Source: Motilibacter aurantiacus (GTDB taxonomy: Bacteria; Actinomycetota; Actinomycetes; Motilibacterales; Motilibacteraceae). From it: 64,000 nt of DNA. This document shows, in pieces, positions 44,335 through 54,628 of this stretch. Made by a program: the position numbers and the translations under genes. Under the pieces are notes generated by a model, which did not search any database, had not been told where the DNA came from, and was given only the letters and a program-made list of their open reading frames with translations. Within the stretch, counting starts at the first letter, position 1. Each line of letters opens with the position of its first letter. The stretch is from positions 165,196 to 229,195 of the forward strand of contig NZ_JAANNO010000001.1 of the NCBI RefSeq assembly GCF_011250645.1, in the 5' to 3' direction.

Positions 44335-45218
44335 GCCCGGCCTCCCCCGGTGCCGCGGCTCGCCGAGCCGCTCCCTGAGCCACCGCCCGAGCCGGGGCGG
44401 GCGCCGGACCGCTGCCGGGCCAGGGCCGCCACCTCGACGGGCAGCCGGAGGGCCCCGCGGGCGCTGCGGGCCGAGGCCAGCGCACGGCCGAGCCGAAGCG
44501 CGGAGGAGGACTCCAGCCTGGCCAGCCGGGCGCGGGCGGCGGCCGCCTCGCTGCGGGCGGCCTCCAGCTCCCCCTGCGGTGGCGGCTGGGTGCGCAGCAC
44601 GTCCGCCTCCGCGCGGACAGCGGCCAGCTCGGCCGTCAGCTGGCGTTCGCGCAGGCTGGTGAAGACCAGCTCCCCGGCGAGCCGCCGGGCCGTGCGGCGC
44701 TCGGAGTCCGAGAGGCCGCCTGCCGGCGCCGGCGGCAGCATCCCGTCGGGGCCGGCGAGATAGCGCGCCGGCGGCACGAGCGCGGCGCCCCCGGTGACGA
44801 GCACCAGCAGCGGCCAGTCCCCCGCCACCGGCACCGCGTCCAGCACCTGCCCGCCGGCCGCGACGGTCACGTCGAGCAGCTGCGGCCACGGGGCGTCGAG
44901 CGGCCCGCGGTCGAGCGCCACGGCGAGGGCGGTCCCCGGCTCGGCCTCGGCCAGCGCCGCGGCGACCCGGTCGCCGGCCGAGGCGTCCCCGACGGGCCAG
45001 CCCAGCACGGTCAAGGTCCCGGGCACGACCGGAGGCGGCCCGCCAGGCGTTGCGCCGACGGGCGCGGCGCCCTCCGCCACGGCCGTCACCTCGGCGCCGT
45101 CGAGCAGCTGCAGGTGACGGACGAGGTCGTCCGCGGCCGCACCGGTCAGCCCCACGACGCGGACGCGCGGGGCGGCGGGCAGGTAGGGGCGCAGCGCGTC
45201 GCGCAGCTGCAGTGCCAC
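44331..45218 (-). CDS. Hypothetical protein with C-terminal coiled coil, glycan operon
   Basis: 295 residues, GTG with GAGAGGA 10 nt upstream. Residues 1-180 form an alpha/beta domain ('VRVVGLTGAAADDLVRHLQL', 'LLDVTVAAGGQVLDAVPVAG') that resembles a degenerate nucleotide- or SAM-binding fold, but no motif is complete. Residues about 195-260 are a predicted coiled coil ('ERQLTAELAAVRAEADVLRT'), ending 'SSALRLGRALASA', a tail seen in many actinobacterial glycan-cluster proteins. Overlaps the following GT4 gene by 4 bp. It may be a scaffold or chain-length factor; this is only inference from the coiled coil. Confidence 0.5.
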   Translation of the reverse strand: MALQLRDALRPYLPAAPRVRVVGLTGAAADDLVRHLQLLDGAEVTAVAEGAAPVGATPGGPPPVVPGTLTVLGWPVGDASAGDRVAAALAEAEPGTALAVALDRGPLDAPWPQLLDVTVAAGGQVLDAVPVAGDWPLLVLVTGGAALVPPARYLAGPDGMLPPAPAGGLSDSERRTARRLAGELVFTSLRERQLTAELAAVRAEADVLRTQPPPQGELEAARSEAAAARARLARLESSSALRLGRALASARSARGALRLPVEVAALARQRSGARPGSGGGSGSGSASRGTGGGRA

Positions 45219-45232
45219 GGGGTCGGTTCCTC

Positions 45233-45922
45233 TCAGCCGGTCCGACGGAAGACGTGGAAGCCGACCGGGCTGCCGCGGAAGCCGTCGGGCACGAAGCCGT
45301 CCCGGCCCAGCCGGCTGCGCTGCAGGCCGGACGCCGCGAGCAGCTCGTCGTACTGCCGGCGCGCGCGGACCACCTGGTAGCTGCCGAGCACGCGCCGCTC
45401 GGGCACGTCCCAGTCGCTCACGGCGAGCAGCCCGCCGAGCCGCACGAGGGCGGCCAGGTTGCGCACCGAGGCGGCCCACTCGGCCTCGTCGACGATGTGG
45501 AAGAGCACGTCGACCGAGTAGACGACGTCGTACAGGCATCCGGGCCGCCAGGCCGAGAGCGTGGAGACGGCGTAGCTCGGCGGCCGTCCCGGTGCCGTGG
45601 CGCTCGCCGTGCGGGACGCCTCGATCGCGGCGGGGCTGGCGTCGATCGCGTCGACGCTGTGGCCGAAGCGGGCCATGGCGCGGGCGAACCACCCCTTGCC
45701 GCATCCGGCGTCCAGCAGCCGCAGCGGCTCGGCCGCGGCGTTGGCGTCACCGACGACGTCGAGCAGCCGCCCGAGCCGCACCGCGTAGAAGATCTCGTTG
45801 GTCGGCTCGTCGAAGTGGACGTTGCCGCCGGAGGCGAGGTCCCCGCGCCGCCGGTGCCGGTCGTCCCAGTACGCCGCGGCCTCCTCGCTGGTGAGCACGG
45901 AAGGTGGGACCGGCTGGGTCAC
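45233..45922 (-). CDS. Class I SAM-dependent methyltransferase
   Basis: 229 residues from a GTG overlapping the dehydrogenase stop. Motif I 'LRLLDAGCGKGWFARAMARFG', acidic strand 2 'VDAIDASPAAIEA', and 'LYDVVYSVDVLFHIVDEAEW' mark a Methyltransf_11/25-type enzyme. It sits between a nucleotide-sugar dehydrogenase and glycosyltransferases, so a sugar or glycan-terminal O-methylation is likely; a methyl cap can also terminate chains in ABC-exported polysaccharides. Confidence 0.87.
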   Translation of the reverse strand: MTQPVPPSVLTSEEAAAYWDDRHRRRGDLASGGNVHFDEPTNEIFYAVRLGRLLDVVGDANAAAEPLRLLDAGCGKGWFARAMARFGHSVDAIDASPAAIEASRTASATAPGRPPSYAVSTLSAWRPGCLYDVVYSVDVLFHIVDEAEWAASVRNLAALVRLGGLLAVSDWDVPERRVLGSYQVVRARRQYDELLAASGLQRSRLGRDGFVPDGFRGSPVGFHVFRRTG

Positions 45923-47217
45923 GCGGCGCCGATCACCCGGCGGACGACCCCGGGGAAACGGGCGGGGTCGGTCACGCGGCGGCCGTCGACGATCGCCTTG
46001 ACGCCGGGCAGGTCGTCGGTGCCGAGCGTGCGGTACTCGGCGTGGTCGGCCTGGACCACGACGGCGTCGACCGGCTGCCCCAGGGCGTGCGGTGCGAACC
46101 CGAGCCGGTCGAGCTCGTCGTCGGAGTACATGGGGTCGTGCACCGTCACCTGCGCCCCGCGCGCCTTCAACGCCTCGACGGTCGGGAAGACGCCGCTGAA
46201 CGCCGTCTCCTTCACCCCGCCGCGGTACGCGGCGCCGAGCACCGCGACACGCGCTCCGGCGAGGTCGCCGTAGGCGCCTTCGAGCAGCGCCACCGCGTAC
46301 TCCGGCATCTGGGCGTTGGCCTCGCGGGCCGCCCGCACGACCGTCGCCTCCGGGTCGTTCCAGAGGTAGAAGCGCGGGTAGATCGGGATGCAGTGGCCGC
46401 CGACGGCGATGCCCGGCGAGTGGATGTGGCTGTAGGGCTGGGAGTTCGAGGCCTCGATCACCTGCAGCACGTCGATGCCGTGCTCGCCGGCGAAGCGGGC
46501 GAACTGGTTGGCGAGGCCGATGTTGACGTCACGGTAGGTCGTCTCGGCGAGCTTGGCCAGCTCGGAGGCCTCCGCCGAGCCCAGGTCCCACACCCCGTTG
46601 AGCCGGTTGAGGTCGGGGCGCTCGTCGAAGTCGAGCACCGCCTCGTAGAACTCGACGCCCCGCTTGGCGCTCGCCTCGTCGATCCCGCCGACGAGCTTGG
46701 GATAGCGGCGCAGGTCGGCGAAGACGCGCCCGGTGAGCACCCGCTCGGGGCTGAAGACCAGCGCGAAGCCGGACTCCGAGCCGTCGGCCACCAGGCCGGA
46801 GCCCTCCTCGAGCATCGGCAGGAAGCGGTTGCGCGTGGTGCCGACCGGCAGCGTCGTCTCGTAGGAGACCAGCGTGCCGGGCTTGAGCCCCTTCGCGATC
46901 GCGCGCGTCGCGTCGTCCATCCAACCGAAGTCGGGGACGCCCTCGCTGTCCACGAAGAGCGGCACGACGACGACGACGGCCTCGCTCCGGGCAACGGCGG
47001 CGGCCGTGTCGGTGGTGGCCGTGAGCAGCCCGGCGTCGACGGCCTCGCGCAGCTTCTCGGCCAGGTGCGCCTCGCCGGGGAACGGCTCCTCCCCCGCGTT
47101 GACCAGGTCCACGACCCGCTGGCTGACGTCCGCGCCGAGGACCATGTGGCCCTTCGACGCGAACTGCACGGCGAGGGGCAGCCCGATCTTGCCGAGGGCG
47201 ACGACGCAGACCTTCAC
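45919..47217 (-). CDS. UDP-N-acetyl-hexosamine 6-dehydrogenase (WbpA/WecC family)
   Basis: 432 residues, GTG with GGAG 6 nt upstream. N-terminal Rossmann 'MKVCVVALGKIGLPLAVQFA', central helix with 'AKLAETTYRDVNIGLANQFA' (catalytic Lys region), catalytic Cys276 in 'GGHCIPIYP', and C-terminal UDP-binding 'VLGAAYRGGVKETAFS'. It oxidises C6 of a UDP-HexNAc to the uronic acid with 2 NAD+. With UDP-GlcNAc it would be WbpA; with UDP-ManNAc, WecC. The presence of WbpB/D/E homologues favours the WbpA role. First gene of a minus-strand operon, divergent from the epimerase. Confidence 0.9.
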   Translation of the reverse strand: MKVCVVALGKIGLPLAVQFASKGHMVLGADVSQRVVDLVNAGEEPFPGEAHLAEKLREAVDAGLLTATTDTAAAVARSEAVVVVVPLFVDSEGVPDFGWMDDATRAIAKGLKPGTLVSYETTLPVGTTRNRFLPMLEEGSGLVADGSESGFALVFSPERVLTGRVFADLRRYPKLVGGIDEASAKRGVEFYEAVLDFDERPDLNRLNGVWDLGSAEASELAKLAETTYRDVNIGLANQFARFAGEHGIDVLQVIEASNSQPYSHIHSPGIAVGGHCIPIYPRFYLWNDPEATVVRAAREANAQMPEYAVALLEGAYGDLAGARVAVLGAAYRGGVKETAFSGVFPTVEALKARGAQVTVHDPMYSDDELDRLGFAPHALGQPVDAVVVQADHAEYRTLGTDDLPGVKAIVDGRRVTDPARFPGVVRRVIGAA

Positions 47218-47341
47218 AGCACGCTCCAGGGCGGGGGACTTGACCTGCCTAGGCTAGCGTCCGCTCGAACCCGTTCCGCGCCACGCACATCTCCCGGAGA
47301 GATCGGCGTCGCGCCCGCCCGGACCTGTGGAGGAACCGCCG

Positions 47342-48409
47342 GTGAAGGTGCTCAGCGTCGTCGGCGCCCGCCCCCAGTTCGTGAAGCTCGCGCCCGTCGC
47401 CCGCGCGTTCGCCGGCACCGGCCACGAGCACGTGATCGTCCACACCGGCCAGCATTACGACGCGGTGATGAGCGACGTGTTCTTCGCCGACCTGTCGATC
47501 CCGTCCCCCGACGTCCACCTCGGCGTGGGCTCGGGGAGCCACGGCGTGCAGACCGGCGCGATCCTCTCGGCGATGGACGCGGTCCTGGACGAGCACCGGC
47601 CCGACTGGGTGCTGGTCTACGGCGACACCAACTCCACGCTCGCCGGGGCGCTCGCCGCGGTCAAGCTCCACCTGCCCGTGGCGCACCTGGAGGCCGGGCT
47701 GCGCTCCTTCAACCGGCGCATGCCCGAGGAGCACAACCGCGTGCTCACCGACCACGCCGCCGACCTGCTGCTGGCTCCGACGCAGGTGGCCGCCGACCAC
47801 CTGGCGGCCGAGGGGCTGGCCGGGCGGGCCGTCCTGGTGGGCGACGTGATGACGGACGTCCTGCTCACCGTCCGTGACGGCATGGCCGACCGGGTGCCGC
47901 AGCTGCCCGAGGGCGTCGACCCCGCGGCGCCGTACCTGCTCTCCACCATCCACCGGGCGGAGAACACCGACGACCCGGAGCGGCTGCGCGCGATCGTCGC
48001 CGCGCTCGCGGCCCTGCCGCACCCGGTGGTGCTGCTCGCGCACCCGCGGCTGGCCGCGCGCGCGGCCGCGCTCGGCCTCGAGCTGCGGACGGGCTCGCTG
48101 CACCCGACGGCCCCGCTGCCGTACCCGGAGATGGTCCGGGCGGTCATGGGCTCCGTGGGGGTGGTCACCGACTCCGGCGGGCTGCAGAAGGAGGCGTTCC
48201 TGCTGCGCGTGCCCTGCACCACCCTGCGCACGGAGACCGAGTGGGTGGAGACGGTCGACCTCGGCTGGAACGTCCTGCGCGCCGACCTCTCCGGTGTCGC
48301 CGAGGCGGTCACGCGGCCGCGCCCGGCCGACACGGACGCCGCGCCGTACGGCGCCGGCGACGCGGCCGAGCGCGTCGTCGCCACGCTCGCGGAGCGCCTG
48401 CCGTCGTGA
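47342..48409 (+). CDS. Non-hydrolysing UDP-N-acetylhexosamine 2-epimerase (WbpI/WecB family)
   Basis: 355 residues from the GTG at 47342, with GGAGGA 7 nt upstream (a GTG 15 bp earlier is less well placed). Motifs 'LSVVGARPQFVKLAPVARAF', 'VHTGQHYDAVMSDVFF', 'VYGDTNSTLAGALAAVK', 'HLEAGLRSFNRRMPEEHNR' and 'TDSGGLQKEAF' are all intact. It inverts C2 of UDP-GlcNAc (WecB) or of UDP-GlcNAc(3NAc)A (WbpI). The surrounding Wbp-like genes make the second reaction attractive, but sequence alone does not decide. Confidence 0.9.
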   Translation: MKVLSVVGARPQFVKLAPVARAFAGTGHEHVIVHTGQHYDAVMSDVFFADLSIPSPDVHLGVGSGSHGVQTGAILSAMDAVLDEHRPDWVLVYGDTNSTLAGALAAVKLHLPVAHLEAGLRSFNRRMPEEHNRVLTDHAADLLLAPTQVAADHLAAEGLAGRAVLVGDVMTDVLLTVRDGMADRVPQLPEGVDPAAPYLLSTIHRAENTDDPERLRAIVAALAALPHPVVLLAHPRLAARAAALGLELRTGSLHPTAPLPYPEMVRAVMGSVGVVTDSGGLQKEAFLLRVPCTTLRTETEWVETVDLGWNVLRADLSGVAEAVTRPRPADTDAAPYGAGDAAERVVATLAERLPS

Positions 48410-48534
48410 GCTGTCCTGCGGCCGGTACGCGGCGGGTACGCAAGCGGGCTGCGATCGGCCCCTGACGGGATGGGCGGGGAGATCGTCGGGGTTCTCCTCC
48501 TCAAGTCCGCACCCAAGGAGCCGAAAACCCGCCT

Positions 48535-50520
48535 ATGCGCCTCACCTCCCGTACGCGAGTCGCCGCCTCCCTCGCCCCGCTCGCGGTGGTTGCCGCGGGC
48601 ATCGTCGCCCCTACGACCAGTGCCGCTCCCGCTGCGGCCGCGACCATCGCCACCCGCACCGCCGTCGGGGCGTCCGCCTGCCTCGGCTACAGCGGGCTCG
48701 ACAACCCGCGGCTGCTGACCGGTGACCCCAAGGGCGACCTGGTCGGCTTCGTCATGCGTGACGGCTTCAAGGCCCCGGGCATCGGCGCCCGCGTCGTCGG
48801 CAACGGCAAGGGCGACGTCACCTGGCGCCAGCCGTCGTTGGGCGTCTCCGGCACCGCGTGGCTGCACTCTCTCAAGTGGCTCGGCTCCCTGCTCAGCCAG
48901 GAGCGCGACTTCACCTACCCGCGCAAGCCCTACTGGCGGAACTACACCCCCGCCGAGAAGAGCGCGCAGTACGCCCGCGCCGTCACGGTCACCCAGGACT
49001 GGGCCCGCGACAACCCCAGCTGGGAGAAGACCGACCCGCGCGGCTCGTCCCGCGGCATCGTCTCCAACGCCGGGCACCGCCTGCAGTTCCTGCTCTGCCT
49101 GCGCCAGACCGTCGGCGCCCAGGGCTGGCTCGACTCGACCATCGCTCGCCACGTCTCGTTCCTCATCGGCTCCTCGTCGGACAAGCTCAGCAACCGCCGG
49201 GACGCCGACTCGCGCCGCTACGTCTACCCGAGCTGGCGCCCGGCCGCCGACTGGCCGCGGTGGCAGGGCCCGAACAACATCGGCCTGGACCAGAGCCTCG
49301 GCGTCATCAGCGCCGGCTGCGAGCTCGGCCGGCAGGACTGGCTCGACGTCGGCCTGCGCCGCATCGGCAAGCACGCGAACAAGGTCTACGACGCCCAGGG
49401 CGTCGACAACGAGCAGGCGCCGGGCTACAGCGCCTACAACTTCGGGCTCTGGACCAAGGCGCTGGACCGGCTCAAGACGTGCGGCGCGCTGAGCGTCGGC
49501 GTCGGCGCGCAGCTGCAGAACGCGGTCAGCTTCGTCGCCGCGGCACACCGCCCGGACGGCAAGCTCGAGCAGCTGGGCGACACCAAGGCGGTCGCCTCCC
49601 CGATCTACGGCACGGTCGCGGAGTACGCCGCCACCCAGGGCGCGAGCGGCCCGGCCCCGACCGAGCGGGTCGGCGTCTACAACAGCCGCACCAACGGCGG
49701 CTACGTCTTCGGCCGCAGCGGCTGGGGCGTCGAGCGTCCGTTCGCCCAGGAGAGCTTCTACTCGCTGCGGTTCGGCGCGGGCCGGATGTATCACGGCCAC
49801 GACGACCACACGTCGGTGACGTTCTTCGCCCGCGGCCGCCAGATCCTGACCGACGGCGGCCACTCCGGGTACACCAAGGGCGCCTACCGCAACTACATCA
49901 TCTCGCCGGAGGCGCACAACCTCGTCACGGTCGACGGCCTGGCGCACGAGCGGTACGCCCGGACCAGCCTCACCGCGGCGACCGTGTCCGGCAACGGCGA
50001 CGCGTACGTCATGCAGGACAAGCCGTACGCCGGGGTCGACCGCAAGCGCAGCGTGCTCGCCCTGGTCACGCCGCAGCCGGACGCGCTGATCGTCGCGGAC
50101 ACGCTGACCTCGAAGGCCAAGCGCCACTACAACCAGCTGTGGCACCTCGGCACCTCGTTCGTGGCGTCGCCGGCGGGCAACGGCGCGGTGGCGACCGGCG
50201 GTGACACGACGGCGCACGTCCTGCCCATCGCGGTCCTCGGCGGCACCCAGACGGCGACGAAGATCGTGCGCGGGGCCACCAGCCCGTACCAGGGCTGGAC
50301 CTCCCCGGTGCCCGGCACCCGCCAGGCCGTCAGCACGGTGATCGTCGGCGCGACCGGCACCAAGGTCACGATGCTGACCGCGGTCGTCCCGGCCGCGGCC
50401 GGCTCCGCGGTGAGCGCCACGGCCACCCCGAACGGCGCCGGCGGCTACACGGTCACGCTGACCATCGGCGGGACGACGGTCAACGCGACGCTCTCGGCGG
50501 ACGGCACGCTCAGCCGCTGA
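48535..50520 (+). CDS. Secreted heparinase II/III-family protein
   Basis: 661 residues with a Sec signal peptide ending near 'SAAPAAAAT'. An alpha-helical toroid fills residues about 100-330, and the heparinase II/III beta domain contains 'GRMYHGHDDHTSVTFFARGR' (His-rich metal/active region), 'ILTDGGHSGYTKG' and 'SPEAHNLVTVDG'. Such lyases cleave uronic-acid polysaccharides by beta-elimination. The gene lies between the epimerase and the WbpB/E/D operon, whose product is a uronic acid, so the substrate may be the cell's own polymer. AAGGAG is 14 nt upstream, a rather long spacing. A strong terminator follows. Confidence 0.83.
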   Translation: MRLTSRTRVAASLAPLAVVAAGIVAPTTSAAPAAAATIATRTAVGASACLGYSGLDNPRLLTGDPKGDLVGFVMRDGFKAPGIGARVVGNGKGDVTWRQPSLGVSGTAWLHSLKWLGSLLSQERDFTYPRKPYWRNYTPAEKSAQYARAVTVTQDWARDNPSWEKTDPRGSSRGIVSNAGHRLQFLLCLRQTVGAQGWLDSTIARHVSFLIGSSSDKLSNRRDADSRRYVYPSWRPAADWPRWQGPNNIGLDQSLGVISAGCELGRQDWLDVGLRRIGKHANKVYDAQGVDNEQAPGYSAYNFGLWTKALDRLKTCGALSVGVGAQLQNAVSFVAAAHRPDGKLEQLGDTKAVASPIYGTVAEYAATQGASGPAPTERVGVYNSRTNGGYVFGRSGWGVERPFAQESFYSLRFGAGRMYHGHDDHTSVTFFARGRQILTDGGHSGYTKGAYRNYIISPEAHNLVTVDGLAHERYARTSLTAATVSGNGDAYVMQDKPYAGVDRKRSVLALVTPQPDALIVADTLTSKAKRHYNQLWHLGTSFVASPAGNGAVATGGDTTAHVLPIAVLGGTQTATKIVRGATSPYQGWTSPVPGTRQAVSTVIVGATGTKVTMLTAVVPAAAGSAVSATATPNGAGGYTVTLTIGGTTVNATLSADGTLSR

Positions 50521-50533
50521 GCCCCGCAGTGCC

Positions 50534-50565
50534 CGGGCCCCGTACGCCATCGCGTACGGGGCCCG
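50534..50565 (+). terminator. Strong intrinsic terminator
   Basis: 14-bp perfect stem CGGGCCCCGTACGC / GCGTACGGGGCCCG with tetraloop CATC, followed by TTGCTGT, 13 bp after the heparinase stop. Confidence 0.9.
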
Positions 50566-50644
50566 TTGCTGTGCCCGGGGCAACCTGCCGCCCCGCCCGA
50601 CGTCTCCTGCCCTAACGGAAGACGATGTCGGAAGGACAGACCTC

Positions 50645-51754
50645 ATGAAGCGCCCCCTCGCCCTCACCGCCGTGGCCGCACTGGCCACGGGTCTCGCGGC
50701 CGCGCCGCCCGCGGCCCAGGCCGCGGAGGACGACACGGCCCTCACGTCCCTGGTCGTGACGGTCTCGGACGACTCGCTCGTACGCTCCGAGCTCGTCACC
50801 CTGACGGTTCAGGCCCGGCTGACCGACCCCGACGGGGTGACGCACCGCCGGGGCGGGGTCGGGGGCGAGGCCGAGGACGACTGCCCGTGCGTCGTGCTGC
50901 GCGCCGACGGCGGGGTCGCGCCGCAGGCGTACAACGTCCGGGTCGTGCGGCTCCGGCTGATCGAGGGCACGCCACAGGACGGGCTGTGGAGCGGCTCGGC
51001 CGTGCTCGGCGCGGTCAACGCCGGTCGGTGGCGGGCGACCGCGGTGAACGCGGGCGACCTGCAGCTGCCCGACCTGACCGGGGCCGGCCCCCAGCCGGTG
51101 CCGGTGAAGCGGTTGCTGGGCGTGGAGCCCGCAGTGAACGTGCGCGGCCGTGACTGGCCGCTGGCGACGCTCGTGACGCCGAAGCCGGGCAGCGTGCGGG
51201 CGGGCAATGCCTACACGGTGCGCGGCACCTTCCGCTACTCCCGCTCCGGCGCGCCGGCGCCCGGGCAGCGGCTCACCCTGCGCAGCTGCATCGGGGACCT
51301 CAACGAGACCGGCACCCTGCTCGCGACCGTCGCCACCCGCGCCGACGGGACGTGGTCGCGGCGCATGACCAAGCCCGTCGGGTACTGGTGCCTCTTCTTC
51401 GGCGAGACCAACCTGACGCTGCAACCGGCCTCCCGGATCGTCGCCACCCGGGTCTTCGCCCGGGCCGCGGTCACCGCCAAGGCCTCGCGCCGGGCGGTGG
51501 ACGCCGGGACGAACGTGGCGGTGAGCGGCCGGGCGATCGGGGCCTCGACGGTGCGCCTGCAGCGCCGCACGGGCCGGACGTGGGTCACCGTCGGCAGCAC
51601 CGGCACGGGCGGCAGCAACACCGCGGGCAGCTACACCTACCTGCTGCGCGCCACCCCGCCGCGCCCCGGCACCTGGTCCTACCGCGTCGTGGGCACGGGG
51701 CCGGGCGTCGTGATGACGGGCACCTCCCCCGTGGTGACGATCACGGCCCGCTGA
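50645..51754 (+). CDS. Secreted hypothetical protein with Ig-like domains
   Basis: 369 residues; AAGGA 8 nt before the ATG. Signal peptide 'AVAALATGLAAAPPAAQAA'. The mature part is all-beta: an N-terminal ~150-residue domain with a 'DDCPCVVLR' cysteine pair, then two Ig/bacterial-surface-like units ('PKPGSVRAGNAYTVRGTFRY' and 'AVTAKASRRAVDAGTNVAVS'). No catalytic motif. It is preceded and followed by its own terminators, so it is a single-gene unit. The domain plan resembles the 415-residue exported protein at 39496-40743. Confidence 0.65.
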   Translation: MKRPLALTAVAALATGLAAAPPAAQAAEDDTALTSLVVTVSDDSLVRSELVTLTVQARLTDPDGVTHRRGGVGGEAEDDCPCVVLRADGGVAPQAYNVRVVRLRLIEGTPQDGLWSGSAVLGAVNAGRWRATAVNAGDLQLPDLTGAGPQPVPVKRLLGVEPAVNVRGRDWPLATLVTPKPGSVRAGNAYTVRGTFRYSRSGAPAPGQRLTLRSCIGDLNETGTLLATVATRADGTWSRRMTKPVGYWCLFFGETNLTLQPASRIVATRVFARAAVTAKASRRAVDAGTNVAVSGRAIGASTVRLQRRTGRTWVTVGSTGTGGSNTAGSYTYLLRATPPRPGTWSYRVVGTGPGVVMTGTSPVVTITAR

Positions 51755-51765
51755 CCTGCAGGAGA

Positions 51766-51788
51766 GGGGCGCCCGCTCCGGGCGCCCC
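51766..51788. terminator. Bidirectional terminator
   Basis: 10-bp perfect stem GGGGCGCCCG / CGGGCGCCCC with loop CTC, followed by TTCCT, between the convergent exported-protein and oxidoreductase genes. Confidence 0.85.
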
Positions 51789-51806
51789 TTCCTGCGACAG
51801 CTGCTG

Positions 51807-52811
51807 TCAGGGAACGACGACGTCCACGGTCTCGCCCTTGGCCGCACTGGCGATCACGGCCTCGGCGACCGCGACGGTCGCCAGCCCCTGGCGCATCGTC
51901 ACGATGCCGGCCGCCTCCGCGCTGCCGGCGCGCACGGCCTGCAGGAAGGCGGTGTGCTCGGTCATGAGCGGCTCGGGCTTCGGGATCGCGAAGCGCACGA
52001 CGTCGCCCTCGCTGACGCCACGGAACTTGGCGATCGCGTCCCACGTCGTGGGCACCGACCCGTTGCTGTAGAAGGTCAGGTCGGCGGTGAGCGTGTCGGC
52101 GACGAACGTCCCGTTCTCCCCGGTGACCGTGGTGACCCGCTCCTTCATCGGCGAGAGCCAGTTCACCAGGTGGTTCGTCACGGTGCCGTCCTCGAGCGCG
52201 CCCACCGCGGCCACGAGGTCCTCGTGCTCGCGCCCGGACTTGTAGGCCGTGCGCGCGGCCACCGAACGGAACGCCTTGCCGGTCACCCACGCGGTGAGGT
52301 CGATGTCGTGCGTCGCGAGGTCCTTGACCACGCCGACATCGGCGATCCGGTTCGGGAACGGCCCCTGCCGGCGGGTCGCCACCTGGTAGATCGCTCCCAG
52401 CTCGCCCTGCTCGAGACGCGTCCGCAGGCTCTGCAGCGCGGGGTTGAAGCGCTCTATGTGACCGACCGCGCCGACGAGGCCGGCGTCCTCGAACGCCTGC
52501 ACGATGCGGCGGGCGCCCTCGACGTCCGGCGCGAGCGGCTTCTCGACGAGGGTGTGCACGCCGCCGGCCGCCAGGGTGAGGGCGACCTCCTCGTGGAAGC
52601 GCGTCGGCACCGCGACGACCGCGAGGTCGATCTGCGCGGCGACGAGCTCCTGCGCCGACCTGAGCACCGCGAGCTCGCCGGCGACCGAGTGCGGGTCTCC
52701 TCCCGGGTCCGCCACGGCCACGAGCTCGACGCCCTCGAGGGAGCGCAGCACGCGGGCGTGGTGGCGCCCCATCATGCCCAGGCCGATCAACCCGGCACGC
52801 AGGATCGCCAT
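51807..52811 (-). CDS. Gfo/Idh/MocA oxidoreductase, WbpB/WlbA-like
   Basis: 334 residues. N-terminal Rossmann 'LRAGLIGLGMMGRHHARVL', the signature 'HTLVEKPLAPDVEGARR' with the catalytic Lys, and 'VGHIERFNPALQSLRTRL', which is typical of the WbpB/WlbA branch. These oxidise C3 of UDP-GlcNAcA to a 3-keto sugar. One base separates it from the upstream aminotransferase gene, its expected next enzyme. The operon order is acetyltransferase, aminotransferase, dehydrogenase, as in wlb/wbp loci. Confidence 0.87.
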   Translation of the reverse strand: MAILRAGLIGLGMMGRHHARVLRSLEGVELVAVADPGGDPHSVAGELAVLRSAQELVAAQIDLAVVAVPTRFHEEVALTLAAGGVHTLVEKPLAPDVEGARRIVQAFEDAGLVGAVGHIERFNPALQSLRTRLEQGELGAIYQVATRRQGPFPNRIADVGVVKDLATHDIDLTAWVTGKAFRSVAARTAYKSGREHEDLVAAVGALEDGTVTNHLVNWLSPMKERVTTVTGENGTFVADTLTADLTFYSNGSVPTTWDAIAKFRGVSEGDVVRFAIPKPEPLMTEHTAFLQAVRAGSAEAAGIVTMRQGLATVAVAEAVIASAAKGETVDVVVP

Positions 52812-52812
52812 C

Positions 52813-53885
<1,073 letters not shown>

Positions 53886-53889
<4 letters not shown>

Positions 53890-54482
53890 CGCGCCTCCTC
53901 CGTGAGAGTGTCGTCCTGCTCGAGATAGGTCTCGCCGGTCTTGGGGCAGCGCCACCGTCCCGGCTCGCCGGCCGGCTCCAGCGGCTCGCCGCTCTTGCCG
54001 ACCCAGCGGATGCGCCGCGCGGGCACGCCCGCGACGAGAGCGAAGTCGGGTACGTCCTTCGTCACGACCGCGCCCGCGGCGACCAGCGCCCACCGGCCGA
54101 TCGTGACGGGGGCCACGCAGACCGCGCGCGCGCCGATCGACGCGCCGTGCCGCACCGTGACGCCGACGGCCTGCCAGTCGTCGCCGCGCTTCAGCGTGCC
54201 GTCCGGGGCGATCGACCGCGGGAAGTGGTCGTTGGTGAAGACCGCGGCGGGGCCGACGAACACGCCGTCCTCCAGCACTGCCGGCTCGTAGACGAGGGCG
54301 TAGTTCTGCAGCTTGCAGTTGTCGCCCATGCGGACCCCGGAGCCGACGTACGCCCCGCGGCCGACGATGCAGCCCTTGCCCAGCACCGCGTCCTCGCGGA
54401 CCTGCGCCAGGTGCCAGACGGACGTGCCCTCGCCGAGGGTCGCGCGCTCGTCGACATCAGCGCTGGGATGAATTCGCGCCAT
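53886..54482 (-). CDS. Hexapeptide-repeat N-acetyltransferase, WbpD/WlbB-like
   Basis: 198 residues from the ATG at 54482; no strong ribosome site, and a GTG 6 bp earlier is possible. Left-handed beta-helix repeats ('AVLGKGCIVGRGAYVGSGVR'), the catalytic/loop segment 'AAVFTNDHFPRSIAPDG', and 'VVTKDVPDFALVAGVPARRI'. The short C-terminal 'WRCPKTGETYLE' segment is characteristic of the WlbB/WbpD subfamily. It should acetylate the 3-amino group using acetyl-CoA. First gene of the operon. Confidence 0.88.
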
Positions 54483-54628
54483 CGCGTGCACGCCCTGCCG
54501 TCTCTGCCGTCGGAACCGATCGTGGCCCCGACGATAGCCGGGGCCCGGCCGCGCGAGGTTCCGGCGCTCCGCGCCCCTAGGCTGGGGTCGCACATTACGA
54601 CGCCGGAGCGTAACAGGAGGGCCCCGAA

